Assembly (NCBI RefSeq): GCF_014851395.1
Contig: NW_024040485.1
Location: 14,577,587-14,641,586, forward strand
Length of the DNA: 64,000 bases
Direction: 5' to 3'
Origin: Micropterus salmoides
Taxonomy: Eukaryota > Chordata > Actinopteri > Centrarchiformes > Centrarchidae
Numbering within the stretch: the stretch's first letter is position 1; each line of letters begins with the position of its first letter. This document shows, in pieces, positions 1-14,969 of this stretch. The position numbers were made by a program, and so were the translations under genes. The notes beneath the pieces were generated by a model that saw only the letters and a program-made list of their open reading frames with translations, made no database searches and was not told the DNA's origin.

Positions 1-3000
1 CTCAGAGGGTATTCTATTATGGCACCTATGTATATTTTAACCAAACTGATATTCTGTCAGCAACTCATGCAGTTAAATTTGGAGAGCTGGTTAATTGCAA
101 GGTTTGCCGATAATTGTTTCATTAATTCTAGCTGGCTCCTATTGTTCCTGGCCAGGCACATGGGTCCAAGCCTACGCAGAGCTTGGCAGTAGTTTTTAAA
201 CGAAGGGGAAATGGAACAACCTGCTTCACTGCCCCCGCTGATCCCTCGGGTTTGGGCTGTTTTTTCTTTTTTCTCTCATACCTAGTGTGTCAAGGGCATT
301 CCCTGTCTCCAGGCTTCTGAAAACCTGCAGAGGACAATCACTCTAAAAGCTGGTGGAGACGCACAGCAGGGGACCAAAAATTACGTACTCTCTCCATATT
401 CCCTTCGACAGAATGGCTGGGACGTTTGTTCTTAATAAATACCACAGCTTTTACTGTCCTGTAAAATATTCTCTTCAAAGAAAATGTACACTGTGAGGTT
501 CAGACATCATTTGTTTTCTTTTTGACAAAAGGAGGATTAGCATCCTGTTAACATTTATATTCTCATTCTGTTTCATATGAAGTGGAAATGATAATAGATT
601 GAATTCTAACCAAGTATATGCATGCTAATCACACCGCTTTGCTATTTCAGATCCACATGCTGACTGCTGAAGGGGAAAGAGGCGCCTATTGACTCTATTT
701 GAATCCATTGGTGAGCACATGTTCCAATCTTAACACTGAGAACTGGGGTTATAAAGTGTGGCGATGGGAAGTACACCAGAGGGCAGAGGCCAGTGGATTT
801 ATTGCTATTTGGAGCACTGCTGTGTGTCTTTGAGGTTTGAAAAGTTTGAATTAGATTTGCTTCAGCACATCTCCAGCTGGGAACTATGTAAATTGACAGT
901 AAGGAACCATATCTGTGCACAAAAAGGCTCTACCATCAGCCCAACAGCCACGGGCACTAGCATTTTATGTCTTCTACACTGAGTGACTAGTCTATAAATT
1001 GTCATGTACCACTGATTGAATACGTTCCTTTTCTTATCTGGTGGCCATCAACAGCAAGAACGCAACCACATGAGCGTATCCTGCAGATAAAATCTTTTTC
1101 TGGTCTTGTTCTTTGGAGCTAAACTTTTTTCATGTGAGGGAATTAACCCAGCATGAAAATATTTTTCAGTATGTTTTTGTTCTGTAAGAAAAACAGGATG
1201 CCTTTTTTCAATTCATGTGCCGTTACTCAAAAAAAAAAAAAAAGAAAGAATCCAATCCTTTCACTGTGAGGCATAGAAGAATACATTTCCGCTTTGAATC
1301 GCAGTGTAAATTCAGTGTGCTACGGGCTGGTGTGTCCTGTAGACCTTGGGCAGGGATTTGCAGTGAGAGACAACAATCCTCCGTCATGGCTGGTGGCCGT
1401 TTTTCGTTGAACTGTAAAAACATATGAAGAGCTGAGGCGCCTCTGTGTAGCAGAGAGGGAAAAAAAAGACTATCATTTATTATTCAAATGAAATGAGGTC
1501 CGGCAGATGGTGGAAGAGGGGCTGTGGGCTTACGGCAGAAAACCTCCTGCTCTCTACCTCTGTGATTTAAGTCAGCCCGTGTCGAAATAAAAAGTTCAAA
1601 GGGAATCAGCGATTGTGACGGATCTCATTAGCATATTTCCAATGAGCAACATAAGAAGTTGGGATGGGGGAGTTGGGGGTGTATCCCAGTCAGGAGCTAA
1701 TCAATGCTGTGTATTATGATACTGCAAGCTTCACTTACATATACAATAGGCTACATCATTTACTATATACTGGGTATACTAGATTATAACTTCATTCTGT
1801 GTTGGATAGACCTTAGTTTCAAACAAATACAGGGGGTGTTGCATAAATATAAATATTCTGGTCCACAGTTCAAACTCTTGGAGACAACCAAAACACAGTT
1901 TTTTTATTTTTATGTTTTGTTTGATCTATTCACATTCAGTGTACAATAAGTTATAAAGACTTCTGTTCTGTTACTGTGAATAGTTCAGACATTTTGGAAT
2001 TTCTGGAAATTCTCCAAAATGTTGAATTATTCCTTTAACAAGTACATTTTAAAAAACATAGACGGGTCAAAAATGAGCTCTTCTATTCTCCTTAAATGTT
2101 TATTCAGTTTTCATTTTAGTTCTTTTCACAACATACGCAGACACAGGAATAATATAAATATATACCTGGAAAAAAAGATGTTTTTACACAACATATACTG
2201 TACAATAGATGCTGCAAAAATGATTACAAATTTCCAGAAGTCAACAAGGGCTCTATTCATTCTGCGGACACTGTAGCTTTATGGAGTGCAGTGGCAGATT
2301 GCGTGCCATGTGCCTGAGCACCGTAAAACACTGTCATGTGTAGGGTGAACAAACTAAGGCTGGGCTTGTAAAAAAAAGCAAAAACTCTTAAGCTTCCCTT
2401 CAGACACATAAGACTTCAGCACCTGTCAAGGGGTTACTTAAGTGTCAGCCTATAACTACATGCACCCAGCAACATGCAGTCAGTCTATTGTACATGGGGC
2501 TTCGTGTTTTTGTACTTTATTCTATGGGAGGCCATTCACCCTTCCTTTCAGAACACAGTACCACTCCATCTCTGATTTGAAATATCGGGTCGGGAGATGC
2601 TCTTGCCCCCTGGGCACGACTGTATTTCAAAAACTGAAATTTGAGTGAGTTTTTCTGAAGGTCCCTGTGGTGCTGTTCTTTTGGACCACAACAAACCACG
2701 AATCTGGCAGCAGCTTTTTCTCAGTGAAAATACAGAGGAACATCTACCCATTAAAGCACAAGAGGAATTTGGTTAGAGCTGGAATGCAATAAAATGTATA
2801 AAAAAAGCCAAATTTGACTTTACACAAAGGATCTAAGAATGACGCCGAACCAAACGAGGGATATAAAGGAACAAATAGATCACAATCTTTTTATTTATGG
2901 GGTATAAAAAAAGGGGCGGTCACATCCTGCAATGGGGTTTTGGTTATCACATAACATAGGAATGTTCTGTCTGCAGAGAAGAAAGAAAACTGTGGCACAT

Positions 3001-6000
3001 AAAATCATACAATTTGTTAATCCTGATTTGGAACTGGTCGTGGAAACAGTAATATGTTGGCAGTTTTACTACTTGTTATTTGCATATTAATTAATAGGGT
3101 ATAATTAGAACATAATACTCTCCTTTTTGAAAATGTGTTACATTACAAACTGAGAGAATCATAATGGAAGTCTTTAAACAGAAACATTTGGCTTGGCATC
3201 ACTTTGTTCCTTTGTTCAGCACAGATGAAATATGGCTTAAACACAGTTTAATATAACAAAAACCCCATTGCTGGGAAAACACCCAAATCTAGCTTTATTG
3301 GCAACAATCGTAGTTATGTCTGTTTTGAAGATTAATGACTACGACGTTTTAAAACAGAGACAAAGTCAGAACAATAGTGTGGTAAATTGTAAGTTTAGGA
3401 GGGCGCTTAGTTTTAGAAGATCTGACTTTCGTGTAGCCACTTCCTCCTGCCAGAAACGGAATCGGAGCTCTCACGGAGGCTTTTTGCAGCTCCCACACGA
3501 CACTCTTGCAATATCAGTTTGTGAATCCCACTCCTCTTTGCAGTGTCACCTTGTAAATTCCTTCCTCTTGCTTTAAATGCATTTTACTGCTTTGCAAATG
3601 AAGAGACCACCATGTGCTTAGAACATACCATCTCATGCAACAGGTTCTTCCTTTTTTCTGACTCCCACTCAAACACTCACCCACTTACTCCTCTCCACTT
3701 GGCGACCAGAATAGAAGCAGCAAAGCGACATTGACGAGCCCACTGGGCCTGCAGGCTGACATTAGCCCACCCTGGGATGAGGCTGGTGGAGGACCACCCC
3801 AGCAGGCTGCGAAGCCCAGGGTGCCTTGGCCAATTTATGACACCTACAAGGGGAGATTGCATTGCAGACACTTTAGAAAGCAAGTGGCTGAGTCATAGAC
3901 CTGCTCCATTGCTTCCTGCTTCCATTCAAGGGGTATTTTTGGTTGTTTATTATGCCAAAAGATTTCTTTGTTGCCATTATAATTGTGATTGCTATGCTTT
4001 AGCAATCATATTGTCATGTATACTACTTCTTCAGTGCCTCTTTTGGTCCCTTCTAGATAAAAAAACAAGATTTTCTCATTGATAGATGACATTGTATGAA
4101 TTACTAAGATTTAAAAACATCTCATAAATACATAAATTGCATTTATATCTTAGTCAGTGTATACAGTACAAACTCCAAAATACACTGATCAAGTGTACAT
4201 AAGCTTAATTTAACATACAGTTGTGAGTTATGAGTTACATTGCATTAAAGAAGACCTAAAGAGGACCATTGAATTAATAACTCAGGACTTGTATACAGGA
4301 CAACCTCCATTAACAGTTTTAATGCTCAGTATTGCCCACTGATCAACTCTAAATAAGCTCATTACGATGACGTGTACAGTTTGAATGGAGCCTACTTGTC
4401 CTCCATTGTATTTATAAATTCACTTAATTCAAATTGGAAAATGCTCAGTTTTGCATTGTAATTAAAGTGTTAATAAGCTCATTTATGAGTTTTATTATGA
4501 GTTAGGCTATATAATACATTATGTATACAATTCTGCAGCAGTATTTCATAGTCTTGATTCACTCCTGTTGCTTCTATAACTCAGGTAATTTACTTTAAGG
4601 TCAGTGAGTTTTCATATTATCATAAAGTCATCCAAAAATCTTGCCAATCAGCATCAATGCACACAGCAGTCAAATACCTTTTATTATTATTATTATCCAT
4701 TTTATTATTATTGACACCTGAAATTGATTAAATTGCAGTGAGCCTTCAAAAGTATAGGCAGTAATCAGAAGCACCCCCTCGGTCTGACTGCACAAAAGAA
4801 GTGAAATTAAGACCAGACCAGACTGTGGACGAGGCTTAATCCACAGCAGATTCCCCCCTCAGCTTGAATAAGACTTTGCAGCGTGGCTTTCCACTATGTC
4901 TGCTTGCTCTGGTAACAAGCCTCTTCTGTGACCGAGGGAGAAAAAAATCATAAGCAAGGCAAAGGTAAGGATAACCTCCCTCCCTTCCTCTTCAAAAAGA
5001 GGCATGCTGAGCTTCACTGGAGAGATGTGGGGGGTTAGGGGGCATTCAAGTCCCACTCCTTCTTACTCCTCAGTTTTTAACCATACTTTTCCACGACCGA
5101 GTGTGCACGCAAGGCAAGCCAAAACAGATAATGCGGAATGTCAGCCTAGAAACAGAAAATCACCTCTACCAAGACCAAGCTGTTCCAGAGCACTGGATTG
5201 CATTCCATAGCAACTCTGAGTGATTTATTACTACAAAAAAAAAACAAGTCTCCCAAAAAGACATCTAGCTACGCAGCTGGTTAATGCCAACTGGTTGTGA
5301 CTTGTGATGAGTAATGACATCCCTTTGAGTCAGTAGCTTTGTTCTGCCGTGTCTAGATGATGGATCATTCTTTTAAAACCATTTTCAAGATGTGCAGATT
5401 ATCCGTTTCATAATTATTATTTTTTAAAACGGAGCCGAGAACTATGAGAAGTAATTTTCCCCTCCGTAGGCTTGTTGTGTTATCACGTTCCCGCGGAGCA
5501 CGAGTAGAAGCTGTAGATGTCCGCTTTTCACTGTGCTCATCAACAGTAGATCCAGGGTCCATACAAACCCAATTAAGAATCAATTTGAGCCAGTGTCAGA
5601 CAGTCTGGCGCCTGGAGAGGGGTAAATGCTTTTAATATGAACATTTTATCGTTGTCTTCCATCGTCTTACAGTCTGGCATGTGTAAAGTATCTGTCATGA
5701 AGCCTTATGCCTGAATACTACCACAGTTGCGCGTCCACAGACTTCCACACATGGCATGCACATGAAAGGAAAGGTAGAAAAACTGATATGGGAAACAATC
5801 CCACTTGAAAGGCATAAATCATAAAACACTCAAGAGCAATGAGATTTTGACAGTAGCTGTGATTGGCATATTTATTCGTCCTGCTGTTCTGTCTCAATTT
5901 TGTCCTGAGACAAATGTCATGGCATGAAATGCGCTCTTGAATCATGTCAAACATGTCTGACATGGGCCCAGATTGATGTGGTTGCCATGAATGCTTTGAA

Positions 6001-7940
6001 AAACTAACACCTTTGCTACTCTTATCCTCCTACGTTATATCTATCACAGTTCAACCGTCAGTGAGACTAATGGAGTTGAGTATGTATATAGATGTGCGTA
6101 ACTTAACTTCTGTTTATTATTGCCATAGGTCCTTGGAAGACTGTTCTTGCATGTGTAATAACACGATTTAAAAAAAAATAGCATGTTTTATACCAGTACT
6201 ACAAATGTATAAATGTACTACATCAGGCCAAACAACCATGTTCACTTTGCTGTGTGTTTTCACGGCAGACAATATGCCATTTATAATGGAGCCATCAAAT
6301 CAATATCACACTAACTCTGCCTCTACTCCCACCAGGTAGCACACTGTACCTGTATTTTTCCATCAATTCATCGCATTTCAGACAACAAGAGCCTGCACTT
6401 AAAGAACACACTGCCTGAAACCTGTGCTCCAATAGCCTCTTTGCCGGGTCTCTCCACGCTAACATACCTGTTGCTGTGAAATGCTGTGATTATCATTTGA
6501 GGCAATGCCACGCAGAAAGGTGCTGTGAAGAAATTATGGCTTCTAACGGCTGAGTGGCGGTCAAGAAGTGAGTAATGTTTCTCTGAACATATTCACCTGA
6601 GCATGAAAGTAATTTTTACACAAAGGCTCTCAAAGTCATAGATGGCAGTGATGTTTTACATGCTGCACAATTATGGTTCACTTTTTGATTGGATGCATGT
6701 TTTCAAGCAACTCAGATTTTTTTGACAGTTTTGGCAATGTAGGAAAAAATGTATTGTTCCATTGTTGCTCCTGTAGTGTTTATTGATATTTTGAATCAAC
6801 ATGGAGAACCAACTTCTAGGCTAGCTTTTGGACTACAAGCATTTGCTCAGTAGGACTTGTTATTGTTCTTTCTGGAAAGCGAAAACACAGTACAATGGTC
6901 TTCTGTCCATATTCTAAACTTAGAGGGTATTTACTGCTTTAGCGCATAGAAACATTGTAAAATAAGTAAAACACCTCTTAACAAAGATAGACAGTTTGTT
7001 GTGTTAGGATTCAACAACTCATACATGCTGCATTCAGGCAATGTCGGCAGGTCTGTAAGATCAGGAAAACCTGTTATTCTGACTTGTGTTTGGCATTAAT
7101 CCAAAGTGATTACACACACTTGGCTAATATTTATCATGTTACATATTAGTAGTAGTTTGCTAACAAGTGAAATCTGATACAGTCTATAGCTTAATCAGCT
7201 ATACTGACTGAATTAGAGTTAATGTTGGACTTTATTTTAATGTCAGTGCTAGCAATGGTTAGTTTCAGAAATTCCCAGCCCTGCACGGCCTGAAGGAAGC
7301 GATGTAGGTGACCTGCGATCACATTATTGGACAACTGAAGATAATATGATTTAAAAAAAGTGGTCATGTGCATTGACGTGTGCATATAGGGATATTCATT
7401 TAATTTGGGTGTAATTACCTTAAACAGCAGACTTTGGCTGACCTGAGGCATCCACAATTGTTTGCTTTTTCCGGGATTCAACATATAAATGAAGAGCCAA
7501 GTCGAACATCTCTTCTCCAAATAAAATAATTTTTAGTCTTAATTACGAATGAACAATTATGAAATGCAGTCCAATTACAACTTTGATGTTTACGTGAACA
7601 AAGGGTATTGACAGGAACTCCCTAATTGAAACATAGGATTCATTACAAATGTTATTCAAGGGCCTTGCTAAACACAACCACACCTATTACAGGCGTCGGT
7701 GTGGTTGACTAGACCTCTGTTCATGTTGAACTTGGGTGGAGTAATGCTGGTAATTAGGTGGGTTCACAAACTTGTAATTTGTCCCACCCCAACAGGTGTA
7801 AGACAACAAAGGGTAGAGAGGGAGATGTCAATCAAACACTGTTTGTCCCACACCCACGCAGCCCTGAGGAAATGTCATATCAGGCATTGCTGAAAACACC
7901 TGCGTATCTTGGATGAAAATATTTTACTATCCAGTAAAAC

Positions 7941-7975
7941 ATTTCTTGAACTGCTACTGTAGCAGTTCAAGAAAT
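7941..7975. repeat. Perfect 35-bp palindrome (17-bp arms, 1-nt centre)
   Basis: The left arm ATTTCTTGAACTGCTAC (7941-7957) is followed by a single T and its exact reverse complement (7959-7975). The flanks do not continue the symmetry. The loop is too short for a microRNA precursor. Confidence 0.95.
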
Positions 7976-10911
7976 CCTTCATGAGAATATATTAAGAGGA
8001 AAAGAAGCTAGCTTGAAAAGAGGGAAGGACTATATTTGAAGTCCCAATCCCTCTTTATCTCTTGTGTTCCACTAGCATTTATTCCTCCATGTATTTTGGC
8101 ATAAAGGGTTTATGTCACCCAATTTTTTTTTTTACTTGTGAGCTACTTAGCAAATTAATTACTTCCAACCAATCCTTGAGAGGATAATATCTTCCTGTTT
8201 GGTGGATTTATTATTTATTGCATCTGTGTTTGTGTCAGGGTTAAACTGTATGGTATGCGTCTGAGCTCCAGGTACTAAAAATAGAGGCACTCCCAGAGCT
8301 CCTACTTGAGTGACAGGATTCCTTTCACTGGCACGCAAAGATGACCCATTTCCTCTTTTCCTAAAAACTCAACCACCACCCACTGCATGAATAAAGTTAC
8401 TACTTTAGTTACAACTATGGTATTTTCTGCCAGACCAGTTATTCAAAAGGTATTTTTAGTGTTATATAGTTTATTCTGTTGTCTGTTTTTTAAATAAAGG
8501 TTTGACTTGGCAAGTAAACAGCTCAGCAGTGTGAATAAAACTACTTATATTAAAACTATCAGCTACTGTTGAATGAAATTATTAGATGCTATAAATCTTT
8601 TTTTTTCTTCCTGTCCTGCCTGTCTTTTCACACTGGAACAATGAGCATCTGTTTCCATTTTTCAGTGTTTCAGTCTCTATGTGGAAGAGGGGTAGACTCG
8701 CTGCACAACAACAGAGCAACAACACGTACAACTACACCCTAAGATAAACATTCACCATTGGAAACTAAATTAAAGCAAATGTTCCCAAATGCTTTACCAA
8801 GTGCTTTAAAATGCTCAAGTATAGATTGAGATGCTTTTTTCAGATAAGCTTGTTTTTGGGCCGAGACACGCTGATATTTTTGGAGCAAATCACACAGATG
8901 GAAAGCAGTGACTCTGGTACATTACATTTATTTGTTCTGTGCTTTTCTCCATATAAGAGCATTTTTACAGACATCCCAAGGACAGAGGGAAAGCAAAGTT
9001 CTGTGAGCCAAAAAGATCTAGTGAGGAGACAAGTCTGGATCCATGTTGCTTGTCAGATTTTATCTATTGTAGATTGTTGAATTCGCTTTCTATGCTTGAT
9101 CTAACTTCTGTCAGCAGAGTCTGCAGTCGACACAAGTCTCATGGGGTAAAAAGGGAGGACTACAAAACTTCCAGAAGGCAGAATATACTGTATGGTTCTG
9201 AAATTCAAAGCCACCTCCCAAGCGACTTTAAAGGCCTAAATGAATAATTGAATATGCTATTTATACTGTGACGAACAGTATGTAGCTTCGAAATTAGCTG
9301 GCCTTTAGTTATTTGTATTATTTGTAAGCATTTTTGCACGATAAAGATTTGAGGGAGTGATATAGTTTTTACTTCACAAGACATGTAATGTAGGAAATAA
9401 GAATTTATGTTGGTTATCTGCTACTATAGGCTCAGAAATGTGTCTTTTTTAGTTAGAGCTATAGCCGGTAATTAAGCTGTAATCTTAACGGTGGGGTCTG
9501 CAAGTCCCTTCGTTCCGCTTCCGTCCCATAGGACCGTATTTTGGAAAGAACATGTACGGTTAATGGCAAGCAGTAACAATTTTTTAAATCCTGTACTGTG
9601 TCATGAATTACACATGATGTTTGTCAATTTAAAAATATTTTGGTCTGTCAAGAAAGTCGCAGTTTGTTGTAAAAACAGTAACATTTAGTTCTGTGTGAAA
9701 TCGCTCAATGAACTACATCTCTCATCTCGCACAATATATGTCACCAACATCTTAACGCCATAATGCTAGCTAACGTTTATGGCTTGTTTGCTTGTAGTAA
9801 CTTAACTATGTTCCATAATTAGATATTTCCCACTCATTCTAAAATGCATGAACAATACTTATAGACTATACAAACAATCTAAGTAATGGATTTACAAATA
9901 GCTAGTGCAAAGCAATCCTCCTGGTCGTCGTTGAATTAAGTCATTGTCTTATCATGAATTTGGGAGAGTTCACTCGTGGTTAAGCCTTATAATCAAGCCC
10001 ATTCCACCATGGAAACTGCCATTATATGACCATCTAGATCATGACAATTCCCACCCTTTTTCATGCTGCCCTATGATTACAAAACTATAGAAAGCTACTC
10101 TACACAATAAGCTGGGAAATGGGTGCCGCAAAGAATTAGCTTCTGCTGAATGCAGAAAGAACAGAGAGTGTTTCTGTCTGCGTGGAACAAAAGCATTTAT
10201 CAAATCCCAAAGAAAATCCTCAAAAAACTCAGTTTAGATCCTTTGATTTTTTTCAATAAATGGCTTTTCCCTTTTAAGATTGAGATTGCCTTTGAGTTTG
10301 TGGCTTTTGATCTTAATGAGTAAAACCACTTAATAATGACTCGAGACATATTTACCGCAGCATTCCCAGCTAGCCTCTTATTTACTGCATGAATGTTTGT
10401 TGAAACACCCCACATTATTACATGACAAGTTTTTGCCCATAATGTGAATGACACATTTGGAGGGGAACACACACAATGCATGAGAGGACAAAATCGTAGA
10501 GGTGAAGCGACTTGAATTCTGAAACTGTGGGGGTCTCTGTGGCTGCAAAAGTACCACAGAAACTCTACCACCAAAAGTTTATTATCACTCTTATAATCCA
10601 GTGTAACATCTGAAGTTTGGATTCACAAGACGTGGAGTTGACTTTGTACTTTAAGGCATTTGTGGGCTGCTGTTCTCTTGTGTTTCTGGAGCTAACTTTC
10701 AAGTAAAATAGTCGGCAACATGAGTAGAATTTGAAAGTAATTGAGTGTGCCATTGTGAAGATATTGTAATAAATCAACATCTGAATGACTAGTAAAGCTA
10801 ATAAAAATCTGTATTCCCACAACAACACAATGTAATCACAATGTATTTGTACCAATCTTGTATTTGTTGCTGAACTAGGTACACCCGTAGGATGTTTGTC
10901 TCTGTCTGACA

Positions 10912-11285
10912 TTAAAGCTGGGCTAAGCAATTTCTTTCAGAAGCATTTTTTGTTATATTTGTTGAAATCCTCTTAACATCCCAACAATGATCAACAAATA
11001 ACATGCTCTGACGCATTTAAAAAAAAAAAAAAGAATTGCAAAAATTAAAATCAGGCATCTGTGGCTGTCATCGGAATATTAAGTGCGGCCAATCTAATCA
11101 TGAAAAGCTTGGTTGGTCTACATACCTGTCTACCTGCGCGCAGACTGCCCGTGCATAAAAATGTGTTTTGGGGGAGTGGTTTCAGAGGGAGCCTTGAAGA
11201 GAAGGGGTGGGATTTTTTCAGTTGCATACTTTCAAAGTCTAACTGTCCCTTGCTAGTTCTCCAACACTGCCTACCCCAGCTTTAA
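10912..11285. mobile_element. Non-autonomous DNA transposon (MITE-like) with TTAA flanks
   Basis: The left end reads TTAA then AGCTGGGCTAAGCA; the right end, reverse-complemented, reads TTAA then AGCTGGGGTAGGCA. The ends match at 12 of 14 positions beyond the TTAA. The element is 374 bp, has no credible coding sequence and contains a poly-A run near 11020. TTAA at both ends fits the target preference of piggyBac-type transposases, which is inference from the ends only. Confidence 0.75.
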
Positions 11286-14200
11286 GCTGTAATGCAGAGG
11301 AAAGCAGTGGCAATCATGAGCAATCATAGGAGATGTAATATGTATGTAAGGATGGTATTTATTCTCCCCATTGTTAATTAATGCAAAGTGAGTAAGCAAA
11401 AGCTATGGTCAAATGTGGACGTTAAACTATAGCAAAAAGAGAGGGAGGTATACAGGAAAAAGGGCACATGTTGTTTCAGTGCTTCTATAATTTCATTATG
11501 CTGGAGGTTCATAAAGACCTATAATTTACTGCATGAAGTCTGTTCTTATGATAAAGTCTGATCTCTCCCAATGAAACTTATTTACACTCTTTAGATGAGT
11601 CAGCAGCAAAACAGAGACTCCCTTTTAGTTCTTTTGTGCTATTACTTAGGGTTTTGATTGCACACTGAACACAGGCAATGAAAGGAATGACAGACTGCAG
11701 CAAAAAAGCAAAGCCAAGCATTTTCTGACAACTTCATCAGTCCTTGGGAGAAAAAAAAGAAGAAGAAAAAACAGAGACAAGGGCCGGCTGTGTGTATTTA
11801 CATATATACTGTATTGACCACAATGAATAAAACACCAGCAAGTCAGGCTCTCCTGGGTCAGTTCAAATGAAATAGAGTTTACACTTTCAGTAGTAGGCCA
11901 TACATAAACATTGTTTCTCTAAATAAGTATATGTGCCAGTGGATCAGCATCATTACATCTGTTTTCTTTTTCTCCGCTTTTCTTTATTATGTAAAACTAC
12001 TCCTCAGAAAACATGCGAGCTCTGCACTAATCCTCTCACTTTCCACCTGGCGAATTTGACCCAAATTCACATTTCCCCTGTGTGGCCAGGGGACTATTTT
12101 TTTATTGAAGCCACGTGTAACGGAGACCACTGACCTGGCTATGTACTTTGGCTCATGAGAGGAAGAGAAGAGAAGTGATATTTAAAGCATTAATAGTTCC
12201 AAACTTGGTGATCAAGTGTTTGTTCTTAGACAGACTTTTCTCAGGAAAATATGTCTTCCGCCTGCATTTGCACCACTGAGGTAGCTCTTTTATTACAATA
12301 CAGAGGATCCAAAAATAGGAATAGAAAAAATGAAAGCTAACAGTAAAATATCATGTTCAAAAGAAAGCTGCATGGGGCTGAACTTTAGAAACCTGAGGAA
12401 AATGTTACCATAAACCTCCTTCCAGCTGGGCAGATCATTTTCCTTCCAGTACATCGATTGTTGAGAAATGACAACAGAGACTTCACACGATATTTAGAGG
12501 AAAAATGACAGAGCTCAGATGGCATATTAGAAATTGCATGTTGTCTCGGCAGAAAGGTGGCAGAGACACCTCCGCTCACAATGAGGACACAGCTGATCAC
12601 AGGTAGGCATTTCTTGAACTATTAGTGTGTTGTGCTCTGGCTTTTCATGGCTATAATGGTTTCTAATGATAGGCTTAGTGTGGTGACTGAATAAATCAGA
12701 ATGTTTTCAAATACATTTATTTCTTCTTTCTTTATTTGTTCCTGTTTTTGTAACACAGAAAAATATGTAGCCTGCAGTCATATCCAAAGCAGTAAACAAA
12801 TGATGACTAAATAATTGGGGATCTGCCGTGCTCAAACATGTGGTTGTCCAGTTTGTCATTAAGATTATATCATATTTGTTCACAAATGGAAATTTAATGC
12901 TTATGTTTTGCAGCTTACAGTAAAATTCTAATGGGCTTTCAGCTTTGAAGTGTAATTTCATCGACAAAGCCAAATCATTTCCAGTCAACTCAGTTATAGT
13001 TTCATGTTTTTGGGGTGCCAACTCACTTGCAATTCTGGTCTCCATTCACAACCGTAAAATCAGGATTCAATTTGCTCCGTCTCCATTGTAACCAACAGAG
13101 GAGGCATGGTGTGGTTTAAAAATGAAGGCAGAGCTAATGCTACAAAATTCCTTTTTGCAATATAGATCATTTCTTCAGAAAAAGGCAATCATCTGTAGAC
13201 ACTGTGGCAATACACTGGACTTGCAACATATGCATGATATTGTTCTTCCATTCATTAAACAAACAGTGACCAAAGATAATTCGTAATATTCCTATGAGGA
13301 CTTATAATGTGCCTGTAGGAAAAGCTATTGGCCCTGTAGCATTGGCATTTTTTCATAATATACAAAAATGCACTGGAAAATTGTCAGCAAAACTTTTTTT
13401 TAAACTTTACAAGTATACACGAAATGGACTTTCAAACACACACTTCCACATGTGAAACAAGTAGTCCCATATATATATGTTAATATACAGTATAATGGGG
13501 ATACATGGGATATAGCTGAAAAATGCACCATTTGATTTGAGGGATTTTTTTTTAACGTGTGACATTTGTAAGGGATTATACATTAAATCAAATGTATTTA
13601 AATATTTCCACAATTTTAGTGGGGCATTGTAACTTCTCGTGGTCTAAATCCTGTTTCAGGTACTTTTCCATGTCTACAAGAATAAAATTCAAAGCTAGAC
13701 GATGAATACTGCAAACTTGTCATGAGCATATGGATGGATACTGAGTGTTTGCACACAAGGTCTATGAGCATCTGCTCTGAGGAACTGATTGAAAACCATT
13801 GTGTACTAGTAGTTTAGGTGCATGTTTGAGTGACTACTGTATTTAATTTGTGCAAATTCAAGGTAGAGGGTTAAGTGTATATTTCCGTTTTCCTGCAGAA
13901 AGTATTTTCAGGTCTGATGCATTTATATATGTATATAGTAACACTGTACATATTACATTCCTGTTTGCGTGTTATATTGCAGATAACATAGCTAGACTCA
14001 CTCTACTATATACACTATTATGTTCTTGCCATATTAAACATGTCACACTTACATTCCTGACCATATCTGCACTCATTTCTTCTGCAAAATTCTGCTATGG
14101 GGACCTCCTACCTGACTCGTAAGCTATGTAAACAATTTGCCATTGCTGCACCGTCACTCCTGACACCGCAGTGCTCCCACAACAATCTGCCTGGAACTAG

Positions 14201-14411
14201 TCTGTAATAAGCCTGAATGGAAACCTCCTCTAGGCTTGTCTTTAGGCTAAGAAAAATCCAGTGCTGGTTTAAATGGACCTCTGCACACTAACTCAGTCTA
14301 TATAAAGTTTGTTAAGAGTGGGGGCCAAACTGCTGGGTCATTTGGTGGAGAAGAAACTGTTCCATTAGGGTCTGAGCTGCTTGTATCTGATGCTGGCTGT
14401 ACATCTCTGGC

Positions 14412-14590
14412 TGTGCTCGTACTGGCTGAGGCTGCTTGTATTTCGCCTGGGTCTGTGTGACGTCTGTACTGGGTCTGTGCTCGTACTGGCTGAGGCTGCC
14501 TGTATTTCGCCTGGGTCTGTGTGACGTCTGTACTGGGTCTGTCCTAGTACTGGCTGAGGCTGAATGTGGATCAACTGTGCTTGTACTGGC
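14412..14590. repeat. 64-bp minisatellite, about 2.7 copies
   Basis: Units start at 14412, 14476 and 14540, each opening TGTGCTCGTACTGGCTGAGG or a close variant. Copies 1 and 2 are almost identical over 64 bp; copy 3 diverges after about 24 bp. Sixty-four is not a multiple of three, so overlapping reading frames on the minus strand are a by-product of the repeat and not evidence of a protein. Confidence 0.9.
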
Positions 14591-14969
14591 TGACAATCCA
14601 GCATCTACTCTACTGACAAAGCATAGAACCTCTAAATTATATATCCATACTAGCTAGATATTAATGTTATCAGCGCCATCATACTACTTATACTATGACT
14701 TGGCTGAATACAATTTTTTACTGAGCTATGTGCATCCATACTGGCCAGTCTGCCCCACTAATCAACATTTCAATAGTCAATAATCAATTTCAATCAATTG
14801 CTTTCCACCTTGCATTAGTCTTGTAACTTCACTAGAAAATCACTGTCTTGTTTTAAAATGATGTGTGCCTATATGGAGCACCATCACATACGTGTATTGA
14901 CTGGACTGGTCCGTACAGAGGTCACTGCTGGAATGCGTGCGTTTTATTTCTTGCATGCGTATATATGAA

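Noticed and set aside
14312..14604. Two overlapping minus-strand frames with Gln/Ser/Thr-rich repeats
   Set aside because: They are translations of the 64-bp minisatellite in two frames; the unit length is not a multiple of three, so no single protein repeat is maintained.
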